Shown piece after piece: positions 1 to 9,797 of a DNA stretch of 64,000 bases (position 1 is its first letter; each line of letters starts with the position of its first letter). Source of the DNA: DATKIY01 sp963726755 (GTDB lineage Bacteria; Actinomycetota; Actinomycetes; JAHEKZ01); NCBI GenBank assembly GCA_963726755.1, contig CAVSDB010000003.1, forward strand, positions 806,001 through 870,000, read 5' to 3'. The notes under the pieces were generated by a model. The model was given only the letters and a program-made list of their open reading frames with translations, did not search any database and had not been told where the DNA came from. Made by a program: the position numbers and the translations under genes.

Positions 1-251
1 CCTATTCTTCCCAAATAGTGCCGATGAACGCTGAGCCAGTCAGGAGCCGGAGCAGAAGTTGATCGAGGCCCAATCCCCGCATTGAGGCCCTGCAACGCGT
101 ACCCTGAAGGGCTGATGTTCACCCGAATGCCGGGGGCCGTCAGGCACGATGAGAGGCAAGATGAGAAGAGCGATCGAACCTGCCCGTTCGAATCGAACCC
201 GGTAACACCTGCTGTCCGTATTGCCCGGATCGCCCTGGAGGGAGAGACGAC
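1..251. other. Leading stretch without a recognisable gene
   Basis: I see no convincing coding sequence, RNA gene or repeat in this stretch. The only functional element I can support is a strong Shine-Dalgarno-like GGAGGGAG at about 237-244, placed correctly for the TTG start at 252. The stretch is probably a promoter region plus the 3' flank of a gene outside the window. Confidence 0.6.
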
Positions 252-1074
252 TTGAGTACCCCTCACGCGGGACGGCATCGGCGTGCTCCTGCGGCCTCGA
301 CCACCGCTGGCAAGGCGGCGATCTCAGTCGTCTTCGCGGGCTGCTTGGTGGCGGGCGGAATGGTCACGCTGGTCGCGGTAGCTAATCATTCGCTGGACGC
401 CGCCCCCGGTCCAGAGGCGGCTGCCGTCGAACCCCCCGGTGCGGGGCTGACCGGCCCCCTTCAACTTCATGCGACGCCCTCCCCCTCGCCGTCGAAGCCC
501 TCAGGGCAGCCGAGTGGACCGAACAATCCCACCCCAAACATCCAACTGGTCTCGCAGCCCAATGAGGGCAGTCAAGCGGCCAACCCCCCAGGTGGCGAAG
601 AGCCTTCGGGTCCGAACAATCCAGGATCAGGCCCGAATAACCCCGGCTCCGGGTCCACCAACCCGAATAACCCCGGTTCTGGCTCCAACCCCGGTGGACC
701 AAGCCACCCGAACCAGCCGGGCAACCCAGGTCAACCAGGTAGCCACCCTGACCCACCCGACACCCCCGACCCGCCGAACCAGGGCGGTCACGGTGGTTGG
801 GGCGATGGCGGAGGTGGCGGCGACGGCGGTGGCTGGGGTGACGGCGGAGATGGCCACGGTGGTTGGGGCGACGGCGGAGGATGGCGGCGACGGCGGTGGC
901 TGGGGTGACGGCGGAGATGGCCACGGTGGTTGGGGCGATGGCGGAGGTGGTGACGACGGCGGTGGCTGGGGTGACGGCGGAGATGGCCACGGTGGTTGGG
1001 GCGATGGTGACGACGGCGGTGGCTGGGGTGACGACGGCGACGGCGACGGCGGAGGAGGCTGCGGAGGGGGCTGA
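252..1074 (+). CDS. Gly/Trp/Asp-rich repeat surface protein, frameshifted
   Basis: The TTG start at 252 follows a GGAGGGAG ribosome binding site. The N-terminus has a basic stretch and one hydrophobic segment (about residues 20-45) that could be a signal anchor. A Pro/Asn/Gly/Ser-rich linker with recurring GPNNPGSG-like units follows, then a tail of GGWGDGG and GDGHGGW units ending in a cysteine-containing GGGGCGGG. The frame opened at 252 stops at 908, but the same repeat continues in the next frame to the stop at 1074. Comparison of tandem units shows one extra A at about 881 (unit spacing 67 instead of 66), so the full product would be about 274 residues. Secreted or wall-associated low-complexity protein is an inference; no enzymatic domain is visible. 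The extra base may be a sequencing error. Confidence 0.6.
825..1071 (+). repeat. Tandem repeat of about 66 bp coding GWGDGG units
   Basis: The phrase GGCGGTGGCTGGGG starts at 825, 892, 958 and about 1015, giving spacings of 67, 66 and 57. The first three units are nearly identical; the fourth is shortened by 9 bp. The 67-bp spacing marks a single-base insertion that breaks the reading frame of the host gene. Confidence 0.8.
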
Positions 1075-1214
1075 CGTCTCCGCTGGAGTTTCTGGCGGCT
1101 CGTCACTGGCCCGGCGCCACGCCGGGGAGTTCACTTCGCAGCCCAAAACGCCGAAGATGAGGGGTACCCGACCACGCTCGGCGATCCTGAGCCTGTCGGT
1201 CCGAGGAGGCTTGC

Positions 1215-2312
1215 GTGGCGAACCCGTCGCAACCGATCGAAGGCGCTGCGCCTTTCGTTCAGTTGCTGACCCCTGAGGGCGAGTTTCACGAGGATCCGGC
1301 CTTTCCTCTTGATCTGACCGATGACGAACTTCGATCCCTCTACCGCGACCTAGTTCTGGTCCGCCGCGTCGACGTTGAAGCAACCGCGTTGCAGCGGCAA
1401 GGCGAGCTTGGACTGTGGGCGCAGTCGCTGGGTCAAGAGGCGGCGCAAGTCGGTGCTGGTCGGGCTATGCAACAAGGCGACATGGCCTTCCCCACCTATC
1501 GCGAGCACGGCGTCGCCTGGTGCCGCGATGTTGATCCGGTCTCAGTGCTTGCGTTGTTCCGAGGGACAACGAACGGCGGGTGGTCGCCGGCCGAGCATGG
1601 CTTCGCGCTCTACACGATCGTGATCGGTGACCAGTGCCCGCAGGCGGTTGGTTACGCGATGGGGCTTCAGCACGACGCCGCAGAGAACGCGGTCATGGTG
1701 TTCTTCGGCGACGGAGCCAGCAGCCAAGGCGATGTCAACGAGTCCTTTATCTGGGCGAGTGTTTTCAACGCACCGGTCGTGTTCTTCTGCCAGAACAATC
1801 AGTGGGCGATTTCTGAACCACTAGAACGTCAAACCCGGATCCCGCTCTATCAGCGCGCGCTTGGTTTCGGTTTCCCGGGAATCCGGGTCGATGGCAACGA
1901 TGTGTTGGCATCGCTCGCAGTGAGCCGGGCGACGATGCAGCGCGCGCGCGAGGGCGGTGGGCCCTCGCTCGTCGAGGCCTACACGTACCGAATGGGTGCG
2001 CACACGACGTCCGACGACCCGACGAGGTACCGGCTGGACACTGACGTCGAGGCCTGGAAACTGCGTGATCCGCTCGAACGGATGCGCTCGTTCCTGCACA
2101 AGCAGCAACTCGTCGATGCCGACTACTTCGCGTCGTTGGATGACGAGGCTGAGGCACTCGCAGAACGCTTGCGCACCGAGGTCCGTGCCTTGAGTGACCC
2201 GCAGGTCGCGGACATCTTCGAGCACGCGTATGCCGAACCTCATCCATTGGTCGCCGAAGAGCGCGCCGACCTTGAGCGCTACCTCGCGGGGTTCGCTGAG
2301 GAATCGTCATGA
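1215..2312 (+). CDS. 2-oxoacid dehydrogenase E1 component, alpha subunit
   Basis: This is the alpha subunit of a thiamine-diphosphate-dependent pyruvate or branched-chain 2-oxoacid dehydrogenase, which decarboxylates the 2-oxoacid and passes the acyl group to the E2 lipoyl arm. At 365 residues it has the normal family length. The ThDP-binding motif begins GDGASSQGD at residues 165-173 and closes near NNQWAIS around residue 195. The GTG start at 1215 is preceded by GAGGAGG at about 1204. The stop overlaps the next start (ATGA at 2309-2312), so it is translationally coupled to E1beta. The substrate cannot be fixed from sequence; a branched-chain (Bkd-like) role is the usual assignment for this alpha/beta/E2 layout in actinobacteria. 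Confidence 0.9.
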   Translation: MANPSQPIEGAAPFVQLLTPEGEFHEDPAFPLDLTDDELRSLYRDLVLVRRVDVEATALQRQGELGLWAQSLGQEAAQVGAGRAMQQGDMAFPTYREHGVAWCRDVDPVSVLALFRGTTNGGWSPAEHGFALYTIVIGDQCPQAVGYAMGLQHDAAENAVMVFFGDGASSQGDVNESFIWASVFNAPVVFFCQNNQWAISEPLERQTRIPLYQRALGFGFPGIRVDGNDVLASLAVSRATMQRAREGGGPSLVEAYTYRMGAHTTSDDPTRYRLDTDVEAWKLRDPLERMRSFLHKQQLVDADYFASLDDEAEALAERLRTEVRALSDPQVADIFEHAYAEPHPLVAEERADLERYLAGFAEESS

Positions 2313-3286
2313 CCGAGACAGTGACGTTAGGACGTGCGCTGAACCTCGGTTTACGTCGAGCGCTCGAGACAGATTCAAAGACGCTGCTGATGGGCGAGGA
2401 CATCGGTCGGCTGGGTGGAGTCTTTCGTGTCACCGACGCACTGCAGAAGGACTTCGGTGAGCACCGAGTCATCGATACGCCACTTGCCGAGTCGTCGATC
2501 GTCGGCACGGCGATTGGCTTAGCGATGCGCGGCTATCGACCCGTGGTTGAAATTCAATTCGACGGGTTCGTTTACGTCGCGTTCGATCAGATCGTCAGTC
2601 AACTTGCCAAGATGCATGCACGCTCTGGTGGCACTGTGCCGATGCCGGTGACGATTCGTCTCCCCTACGGCGGCGGTATCGGCGCCGTCGAGCATCACAG
2701 CGAATCACCAGAGGTGTACTTCGCGCACACGGCGGGATTGCGAGTCGTGACGCCGTCGAATCCGGTCGATGCGTACTGGATGATTCAGCAAGCTGTCGCA
2801 TGTGAAGATCCCGTCGTTTTCCTAGAACCGAAGCGACGCTACTGGGACAAGGGTGAGCTGGATACGTCCGTCGAACCACAGCCGCTGTTCTCGTCTCGGG
2901 TTGTTCGCGAGGGCAGTGACGCAACGATCGTGACGTACGGGCCGATGGTGCGAACCTGCATGGAGGCTGCCGCCGCTGCCGAGCCAGATGGCATCAGCAT
3001 CGAGGTGATTGATCTGCGGTCGCTGTCACCGCTCGATCTGGCTGCGGTGGCGAGTTCGGTGACCAAGACCGGACGTGCCGTTGTCGTGCACGAGGCTTCG
3101 GTGTTCGCCGGGTTGGGCGCCGAAATTGCGGCCCGCGTAAGCGAGACCTGCTTCTACTTCCTTCAGTCGCCGGTGCTTCGCGTTGGTGGTTTCCATACGC
3201 CGTATCCACCGTCCAGACTGGAGAAGCACTACCTGCCCGACCTCGATCGGGTGTTGGACGCCGTCGACCGCGCACTGGCCTTCTAA
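2309..3286 (+). CDS. 2-oxoacid dehydrogenase E1 component, beta subunit
   Basis: This 325-residue transketolase-like beta subunit forms the E1 heterotetramer with the product of the gene at 1215. It shows the family landmarks: an N-terminal GEDIGRLGGVFRVT segment, the LPYGGGIGAVEHHSE loop in mid-protein, the EPKRRYWD segment, and a C-terminal ferredoxin-fold half ending with YPPSRLEKHYLPD. The ATG overlaps the E1alpha stop by four bases and E2 follows nine bases after its stop, so the three genes form one operon. It is complete and shows nothing unusual. Confidence 0.92.
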   Translation: MTETVTLGRALNLGLRRALETDSKTLLMGEDIGRLGGVFRVTDALQKDFGEHRVIDTPLAESSIVGTAIGLAMRGYRPVVEIQFDGFVYVAFDQIVSQLAKMHARSGGTVPMPVTIRLPYGGGIGAVEHHSESPEVYFAHTAGLRVVTPSNPVDAYWMIQQAVACEDPVVFLEPKRRYWDKGELDTSVEPQPLFSSRVVREGSDATIVTYGPMVRTCMEAAAAAEPDGISIEVIDLRSLSPLDLAAVASSVTKTGRAVVVHEASVFAGLGAEIAARVSETCFYFLQSPVLRVGGFHTPYPPSRLEKHYLPDLDRVLDAVDRALAF

Positions 3287-3295
3287 GGAAGATAG

Positions 3296-4651
3296 ATGAC
3301 TGATCAGCAAGTGGGGCTGACCTTCACGCTCCCTGACCTCGGTGAGGGACTCACCGAGGCCGAAATCGTGCGCTGGCTGGTCAAAGCCAGCGACGTCGTG
3401 ACGGTGAACCAACCGCTCGTCGAGGTCGAGACGGCGAAGGCGGTCGTCGAAATCCCCAGCCCGTATGCGGGGACGGTTGCCGAATGTCACGCCAAGGAAG
3501 GTGACACCTTGGCTGTCGGTGCGCCCCTGGTGACTTTTGGTTCAGCTGGCGCGACGAGTGCGCCGACTGCTGACGAGTCGACCGGGCCGTTGTTGGTGGG
3601 CTACGGCGTTGCCAACGGTGGTACCCAGCGCCGCGCTCGGCGTGCGGCGAGCCCCCATGGCACCGATCGACTTGAGGCCGGTCCTCCCGGAGAACCCGTT
3701 AAGCCGGTTCGCCACGGTGGACTTGAGATTGGGCGTGCCGCGGAGGCCCGGTTCGCTGGTTCCGGTTCGACCAACGAGTCAGTGCGCGCAAAGCCGCCGG
3801 TACGAAAGTTGGCGCGCGATCTCGGTGTCGAACTCTCTGCGGTGCGCCCGACCGGACCTGAACTGACCATCACGCGAGAGGACGTTGCGGCCGCGGCGGC
3901 GTTGCTATCACCGAATGCCGTTAGTAGGGGAGCGGATCGGATCTCGACTCGTGTCGATGGCGAACGTCAGCCTGTTCGCGGAGTCGCGAAGGTGATGTCG
4001 CAGGCAATGTCTCGCAGCGCGTTCACGATCCCCCAGGTAACGGTGTGGGTTGAGATCGATGTCACGCAAAGCAAACGCATGTTGCAACGGTTGCGGCAAT
4101 CGTCGACATGGGAAGCGGCGATGGCCACGCCGTTGTTGCTCGTCGCCCGCGCATCTTTGGCGGCCCTGCACCGTCAACCGTTGCTCAATGGCTTCTACGA
4201 CGACGAGAGCGACGAGATTGTTCACCGCGCCGCGGTGAACCTGGGCGTGGCGGCGGCAACCGAGCGAGGTTTGCTCGTCCCGAACCTGAAGAACGCGGAC
4301 GCATTGACGTTTCCCGAGCTCGCTTCTGAACTGCAACAGATGACCAAGCGAACGCGCGATGGTCGCGCCACTCCAGCCGAGCTGACTGGAGGAACGTTCA
4401 CGATCACTAACGTCGGAGTGTTCGGAGTCGATGGCGGCACCCCCCTCGTCAACCCAGGCGAGTCGGCGATCCTCGCCATTGGCGCCTGGCGAGACAAGCC
4501 GTGGGTCGTGGACGGCGAGATCGCGGTTCGCAGCGTGGCCACTCTCGCGGTCACGTTCGACCACCGCTTCATTGACGGTGCGACCGGATCGCGCTTTCTA
4601 CGCGACGTCGCGGACCTGCTTGAGGAGCCAGCGGCCGATCTCGCCTGGTAA
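3296..4651 (+). CDS. Dihydrolipoamide acyltransferase (E2) of a 2-oxoacid dehydrogenase
   Basis: The core acyltransferase moves the acyl group from its swinging lipoyl arm to CoA. Domains in order are one lipoyl domain (residues about 8-80, lipoylated lysine K48 in VETAKAVVEI), a flexible Gly/Ala-rich linker, a peripheral-subunit-binding domain near residues 165-200 (VRKLARDLGV), and a catalytic domain with the DHRFIDG motif near residue 422. It is 451 residues long, typical of single-lipoyl actinobacterial E2. It closes the E1alpha-E1beta-E2 operon. No E3 gene lies in the window, so lipoamide dehydrogenase must be encoded elsewhere. Confidence 0.92.
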   Translation: MTDQQVGLTFTLPDLGEGLTEAEIVRWLVKASDVVTVNQPLVEVETAKAVVEIPSPYAGTVAECHAKEGDTLAVGAPLVTFGSAGATSAPTADESTGPLLVGYGVANGGTQRRARRAASPHGTDRLEAGPPGEPVKPVRHGGLEIGRAAEARFAGSGSTNESVRAKPPVRKLARDLGVELSAVRPTGPELTITREDVAAAAALLSPNAVSRGADRISTRVDGERQPVRGVAKVMSQAMSRSAFTIPQVTVWVEIDVTQSKRMLQRLRQSSTWEAAMATPLLLVARASLAALHRQPLLNGFYDDESDEIVHRAAVNLGVAAATERGLLVPNLKNADALTFPELASELQQMTKRTRDGRATPAELTGGTFTITNVGVFGVDGGTPLVNPGESAILAIGAWRDKPWVVDGEIAVRSVATLAVTFDHRFIDGATGSRFLRDVADLLEEPAADLAW

Positions 4652-4685
4652 ATCCGACAGGCGGCCCGCGTGAGAGGCTGAGGCT

Positions 4686-5459
4686 ATGCAGGTGGTTGGC
4701 ATTCAATTGGACGTCCGCGACGACGAACCGGTCACGGCGCGAGTGGATCGCATGTGCTCTCTGATCACCGAGCACCGAGGAGCTGATCTCGTTGTTCTGC
4801 CGGAGCTTTGGCCAAATGGCGGCTTTGCCTACCAAACGTGGACGGGTACCGCCGAGCGGCTCAACGGACCGACGTGCACCGCGATGCGTAAGGCCGCGGC
4901 GGACATCGGCGCCTGGTTGCACATGGGTTCCTTTGTGGAGCGGCGAGACGATGGGTCGCTGACCAATACATCGGTGATCTTCGATCCCCATGGTGAGCAA
5001 CGCGCGATCTATCGCAAGATCCATCTCTTCGGTTTCGGTGAAGGAGAGCCATCCCTGATGACGTCGGGAGAGGACCTCGTCGTCGTCGACACCGAGATCG
5101 GCAAGCTTGGCCTGTCGACCTGCTACGACCTGCGATTCCCCGAGATGTATCGAAAACTCACCGATGCCGGAGCCGTAGTCATGCTGATCCCGGCCGCGTG
5201 GCCGGCGTCCCGCGTTGGTCACTGGACGCTGTTGGCGCAGGCTCGTGCGATCGAGAACCAATGCGTGGTCGTGGCGGTGAACACCGCAGGTACCCACGCG
5301 GGAAAGAAGATGGGCGGTCACAGCATCATCGTCGACGCCAAGGGTCAGATACTCGCCGAAGCTGGTGACGACGAGGCCGTCTTGCGCGTTGACGTTGACT
5401 TGGCTGCCGTTGCGAACTGGCGGGCGTCCTTCCCCGTGCTCGACGATCGCAAGCTGTGA
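4686..5459 (+). CDS. Carbon-nitrogen hydrolase (nitrilase superfamily amidase)
   Basis: The 257-residue protein belongs to the nitrilase/omega-amidase superfamily, which hydrolyses non-peptide C-N bonds. The catalytic Glu-Lys-Cys set is visible: E40 in VVLPELW, K111 in YRKIHLF and C146 in STCYDLRF. The ATG at 4686 is 34 nt downstream of E2. Its stop overlaps a possible GTG of the next gene. An omega-amidase or deaminated-glutathione amidase type role is plausible, but the substrate is not readable from sequence. Its position between a 2-oxoacid dehydrogenase and a PLP decarboxylase suggests amino-acid or amine breakdown. Confidence 0.85.
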   Translation: MQVVGIQLDVRDDEPVTARVDRMCSLITEHRGADLVVLPELWPNGGFAYQTWTGTAERLNGPTCTAMRKAAADIGAWLHMGSFVERRDDGSLTNTSVIFDPHGEQRAIYRKIHLFGFGEGEPSLMTSGEDLVVVDTEIGKLGLSTCYDLRFPEMYRKLTDAGAVVMLIPAAWPASRVGHWTLLAQARAIENQCVVVAVNTAGTHAGKKMGGHSIIVDAKGQILAEAGDDEAVLRVDVDLAAVANWRASFPVLDDRKL

Positions 5460-6916
5460 GCGAGGAGAACATGTCAACGATTCGACCCGAAACTGGGAAC
5501 TTCAGCGAGGGATTCGCCGCAGCAGGTAAAGCTCTAGACCACTGGCTGGCCGGAGATCAGCCGGACGCGTTGAGGTCAGACGTCGACTGGCGCACGGTGC
5601 TGTCTGGTCCGGTTCCGCAGCACGGCCTCGGAGCCGACGCCACCATGCAGACCTACCTCAACACCGTGCTACCGAACGGCTCGCGGTTGACCTCCGCGCA
5701 GTCATGGGGCTGGATCACCACCGGTCCGACGACGGTGCCGACCGTAGTCGCGGCAGCCAGCATGATCGCGTCACCACAACGTCAAACGGTCCACGCGTTT
5801 CACCACCTTGAGGAACTGTCGTTGCAGTGGCTCGCGCAGGTCTGCCAACTCGGTGAACACATGAAGGGCGTGTACTCCAGTGGTGGCTCGACGGCGAATC
5901 TCGTCGCACTAGGGGCAGCTAGGCAGTGGGCGTTGGAGCAGGCTGGGCTCGACCCAGCGCAGGCCGGTCTCGACGGGCGACCGGTGGCGATCTACACGTC
6001 GACGCAGGCACACCACACGGTGCATCGATCCGCTGGGGCGCTGGGGATCGGACGCAGCAACGTCCGTTCGATCCCAGTCGATGACGAGTTGCGGATGGAC
6101 GTTGGTGCCTTGCGCGCCGCGCTGACCGAAGATCGTGCGCGCGGCGTTCTGCCGTTGGCCGTGGTGGCGGCCGCGGGAACGACGAACACCGGTGCCATCG
6201 ACCCGATACGCGAGGCCGGCGAACTCGCGAAGGAGTTCGGCGCTTGGTACCACGTCGATGGCGCTTACGGACTGCCCGGCATCTTGGACGAGCGCGTGAC
6301 TGCGTTGTACGACGGGTTGGAGTTGGCGGACTCGGCGATCGTTGACCCCCACAAGTGGTTGGGCGCTCCCGTCGGCATCGCTGCAACCTTCGTGCGCGAT
6401 CGGGCGATCTTGCACCGCGCGTTTACGCAGGAGCCCGCGGACTACCTCGAAGGCGCGTTTTCCAGCGACGACGTGCAGGTGTCGTTGGACGACATGGGGG
6501 TGCCGTACTTCGACTTCGGCGTCGAGCTGTCGGCACCCTCTCGGGGTGTGCAGGTGTGGGCCATTCTCACCGAGCTTGGCGTCGATGGGTTGCGGCAGCG
6601 TGTCGTCGATGACAACAACTTCGCGCGCCAAGTCGCGCGGCGTGCGCATGAAGATTCACGTCTTGAAGTTGTTGCCGAACCCGTGCTGTCGATCTGCGGA
6701 TTCCGCTACCGAACTGATGCCGACTTTGACTGGAACAGCATCAACTCCAAGATCCTGCGTCGGTTGGCACGCGAGACGTCCATCGTCGTGAGTTCGACGG
6801 TTGTGCGCGACGAGTTCGTGCTTCGTCCGTGCTTCATCAACTCTCGGACCACCCCGACCGACGTCGACGACTTCGTCGACCGGGTGCTCGAATTCGGCGA
6901 CGAAGAGTCCTCCTAG
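5456..6916 (+). CDS. PLP-dependent group II amino-acid decarboxylase family protein
   Basis: This protein of about 480 residues has the aromatic-amino-acid/glutamate decarboxylase fold. It shows an SGGSTANL phosphate-binding region, HVDGAYGLPG preceding the cofactor ring, and the PLP-binding lysine in DPHKWLGAP near residue 299. The annotated GTG at 5456 overlaps the amidase stop. An ATG at 5471 lies just 3 nt after a GAGGAG, closer than ideal, so the exact start is uncertain. The family contains both decarboxylases and aldehyde-forming or aminotransferase-like members, so the substrate is left open. It converges with the acyl-CoA dehydrogenase gene, overlapping it by four bases. Confidence 0.82.
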   Translation: MSEENMSTIRPETGNFSEGFAAAGKALDHWLAGDQPDALRSDVDWRTVLSGPVPQHGLGADATMQTYLNTVLPNGSRLTSAQSWGWITTGPTTVPTVVAAASMIASPQRQTVHAFHHLEELSLQWLAQVCQLGEHMKGVYSSGGSTANLVALGAARQWALEQAGLDPAQAGLDGRPVAIYTSTQAHHTVHRSAGALGIGRSNVRSIPVDDELRMDVGALRAALTEDRARGVLPLAVVAAAGTTNTGAIDPIREAGELAKEFGAWYHVDGAYGLPGILDERVTALYDGLELADSAIVDPHKWLGAPVGIAATFVRDRAILHRAFTQEPADYLEGAFSSDDVQVSLDDMGVPYFDFGVELSAPSRGVQVWAILTELGVDGLRQRVVDDNNFARQVARRAHEDSRLEVVAEPVLSICGFRYRTDADFDWNSINSKILRRLARETSIVVSSTVVRDEFVLRPCFINSRTTPTDVDDFVDRVLEFGDEESS

Positions 6917-8739
6917 AAGGCGGACTCGGGGACTTCCATGAGCGCGTTGTTGCTGGTCTCGACAAGTTGACGTTCGACGGTGAGCGTCGGCAGGACCTGT
7001 TGGGCAAACCACCGGGCGGCCGCGATCTTGCCGGTGTAGAAGTCGACGTCTGCGCCCGACGCGTCGGGGAGCGCCTTCAACGCAACCTCGGCTTGTCGCA
7101 GCAGCAGCCAGCCGACGATGAGATCACCCACGGCGAACAGCAGGCGAGTGGTGTTCTGTCCCACCTTGTAGATCTCGGATGGATCCTGACCGGACGCCAT
7201 CGCGAAGCCGGCCATCGCGCCGATCATCCCCTGGACGTCCTCGAGCGCATGCCCTAGCAGGGCTCGTTCGTTGGCGAGAGCACCATTGCCAGCGTCGGAC
7301 TTAGCGAACGTGGCGACGTCTTGTCCCACGCTCGTGACGGACTGGAAGTTGTCGCGCACCATCTTGCGGAAGAACAGGTCCAACCCCTGGATCGCGGTCG
7401 TCCCCTCGTAGAGGGTGTCGATCTTCGCGTCGCGGATGTACTGCTCGAGCGGGTAGTCCTGTAGGTACCCGGAACCCCCTAGGCACTGCAATGACTCTGC
7501 GAGCAGCGCGTACGACTTTTCAGATCCGTAACCCTTGACGAGCGGTAACAAGAGGTCGTTGAGCGCATGTGCCGCGGACGTATCTTCGCCGCGATCCTCA
7601 AGACCGGCAATGTCGTCCTGCACTGAAGCGGTGTACAGCATGAGCGCGCGGAGCCCCTCTGCGTACGCCTTCTGTGTCATCAACGAGCGGCGTACGTCGG
7701 GGTGATGGATCACGGTGACGCGCGCCGCCGACTTGTCGGTGCTTTCGGTCAAGTCAGCACCCTGTACGCGTGACTTCGTGTACTCGAGCGCGTTGAGGTA
7801 ACCGGTCGACAGTGTTGCGATCGCTTTGGTTCCCACCATCATCCGCGCGAATTCGATGACGTGGAACATCTGCGCGATACCGTCGTGCACTTCGCCGACC
7901 AGCCAGCCGATGGCTGGTTCGCGTTCGCCAAATGTGAGTTCGCAGGTCGCCGAAACTTTCAGTCCCATCTTGTGTTCGACGTTCGTGGCGTACACCCCGT
8001 TGCGTTCGCCGAGTTCCCCTGACTCCCAGTCGACGTGGAACTTCGGCACGAAGAACAACGACAGTCCCTTGGTTCCGGGACCAGCGCCTTCAGGTCGTGC
8101 AAGAACGAGGTGAATGATGTTGTCGCTCATGTCGTGCTCGCCCGACGTGATGAATCGTTTGACGCCGGTGATGTGCCAGGTTCCGTCGGGTTGCTGCACA
8201 GCCTTCGTACGTCCGGCGCCGACGTCGCTGCCTGCGTCCGGCTCGGTCAGGACCATCGTGGTGCCCCAACGACGCTGCGCCCAGACTCGCGCCCACTCCT
8301 TCTGCTCGTCGGTTCCGAGCTTCCAGAACAGATGCGCGAATGCGGGTCCGGTTGAGTAGAAGTGAACGCCGGGGTTGGAGCCGAGCACCATCTCGGCAAT
8401 CGCCCAGCGGATCGACGGCGGCGTCGGAACCCCACCGAGTTCGGGCGGCAGGTCGAGATCGGCCCAACCGCCGTCCATGTAGGCCTGGAACGCCGACTTG
8501 AACTGCTCAGGCATGGTGACGGTGTGGGTCGCGGGGTCAAAGACGGGCGGCGTTCGGTCTCCCACTGTGAACGCGTCCGCCAGCGTCGTGCTGGCTAGAT
8601 GTTCGACCTCGGTCAGCAGCGAGTGGGCGGTCTCGAGGTCTAGGTCGCCGTAGCGTCCTTCGCCCAGGATCTCCTGGCGCCGCAGCACCTCGAAGAGCAT
8701 GAACTCGATGTCTCTTAGGTTGGACCTGTAGTGCCCCAT
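6913..8739 (-). CDS. Acyl-CoA dehydrogenase, long FadE-type
   Basis: This flavoprotein catalyses alpha,beta-dehydrogenation of acyl-CoA, the first step of beta-oxidation. At 608 residues it belongs to the long class that has an N-terminal helical extension beginning GHYRSNLRDIEF and a C-terminal extension after the main domain. Visible family features include the VLTEPDAGSDVG substrate/FAD region, ITSGEHD, the core segment LGGSGYLQDYPLEQ and IRDAKIDTLYEGTT containing the likely catalytic glutamate. It is transcribed toward the decarboxylase gene. No regulator is adjacent. Confidence 0.9.
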   Translation of the reverse strand: MGHYRSNLRDIEFMLFEVLRRQEILGEGRYGDLDLETAHSLLTEVEHLASTTLADAFTVGDRTPPVFDPATHTVTMPEQFKSAFQAYMDGGWADLDLPPELGGVPTPPSIRWAIAEMVLGSNPGVHFYSTGPAFAHLFWKLGTDEQKEWARVWAQRRWGTTMVLTEPDAGSDVGAGRTKAVQQPDGTWHITGVKRFITSGEHDMSDNIIHLVLARPEGAGPGTKGLSLFFVPKFHVDWESGELGERNGVYATNVEHKMGLKVSATCELTFGEREPAIGWLVGEVHDGIAQMFHVIEFARMMVGTKAIATLSTGYLNALEYTKSRVQGADLTESTDKSAARVTVIHHPDVRRSLMTQKAYAEGLRALMLYTASVQDDIAGLEDRGEDTSAAHALNDLLLPLVKGYGSEKSYALLAESLQCLGGSGYLQDYPLEQYIRDAKIDTLYEGTTAIQGLDLFFRKMVRDNFQSVTSVGQDVATFAKSDAGNGALANERALLGHALEDVQGMIGAMAGFAMASGQDPSEIYKVGQNTTRLLFAVGDLIVGWLLLRQAEVALKALPDASGADVDFYTGKIAAARWFAQQVLPTLTVERQLVETSNNALMEVPESAF

Positions 8740-8842
8740 CGCCTACACCCGCCGCCCTCAGCCTTAGCTACTCCCCAGTAACTTCCATCATGCTACTCAT
8801 CGGTAACTTAAGGCAAGAACTGAACACCGCAATCGTGAGGGG

Positions 8843-9675
8843 TCAGCAGGAGTCGTAGACGTAGTGGGCTGAGCCTGGTCCGGTGACGTTGCGGTCGCGG
8901 CGGACCACCGAGAGCTGGTCGCCCCACTTCTGGCACGAGAACGTGAAGTCCTGATCCCGGTACTCGATGACGAATACCAGGTCGCCATAGGCCGAGATAT
9001 ACCGCTGGCACTCGTGCCAGCGACCGCACTCCTCGGCCACCGCGAAGTCAAAGCCGATCTGGGCGCCGAGCGCGGTCTGTCCGGCGGCGTTCTTCTGGGC
9101 GATCGCTAAGCCAGCATCGTGAGCTCCGGCGATGATCAACTTCGCGAAGTCGAAGTTATTGCTCTTGGTCAGCTCTCCCTTGGACCTGGTCCACGAGTCG
9201 AGGTTGTCAGGCTCCACTGCGTCGAAGCCATCGTTGGCGCAACCGTTGATCCACTTGTTCACGATTCCCGCAATCGCGTGACGCTTCTTGGCCGTCCCGA
9301 CGTCGAGCAGGACCTCGCCCCAGTAGCTGTCAACGACGTAGCCGCCGCCTGCTTCTTCAGGAGCAGGTTGTTGTGGTGCTGCTTCCACCAGTGGATTTCT
9401 TGCGGCTGAGTTTGGTACGCGTTGACGTAGCAAACGTTGTACGCGTTCTTCGCCGGCTTCGCCTCGCGGTCTCGTGAGACCACCTTGACACCCTTGGGTA
9501 GGTCGTACGCGCGGCCAATCTGGTAGTCGAACTTGGCGTTGCCATTGGGGAGGACCGGACCCGCAGCCCTGCCGGCTGCTGGGGTGGCCGCTCCGGCGGC
9601 TGGCAACGAGGTGACCAAAATCGCCCCCACGCCTGCCGTCACGAGCAGACTGACCCAACCTGAACGACGACGCAT
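8843..9675 (-). pseudogene. GH114-like secreted glycosidase, frameshifted
   Basis: Start ATG at 9675 follows a GGAG six bases upstream. The product opens with a clear signal peptide (MRRRSGWVSLLVTAG, then Ala-rich cleavage region). The first frame runs through NVCYVNAYQTQP and then loses homology near 9345-9360. The adjacent frame resumes with GGGYVVDSYWGEVLLDV and DGFDAVEPDNLDSW, the hallmark of the endo-alpha-1,4-polygalactosaminidase/GH114 family, and runs to the stop at 8843. One missing base (or two extra) would restore a protein of about 277 residues. The family acts on galactosaminogalactan-like exopolysaccharide; substrate here is inferred. It could be an active gene carrying a sequence error. 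Confidence 0.7.
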
Positions 9676-9797
9676 GACCAACTCCGATTCCTGACGACGA
9701 GATGCCGCACCTCTACCAAGTGTCGACCATCCGGGTGTCCGGCTGTGCGCCACATCGGGTGACGGCGTGGCGTTTGTGCTTGGCTAAGATTCGCCAG

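Noticed and set aside
825..1071. CRISPR-like array
   Set aside because: The repeats are direct and contiguous with no spacers, and they encode a periodic protein.
382..1383. Long minus-strand open frame over the Gly-rich repeat gene
   Set aside because: It is an Arg/Pro/Ala-rich antisense reading of a GC-rich tandem repeat, crosses into the E1alpha gene and shows no family resemblance.
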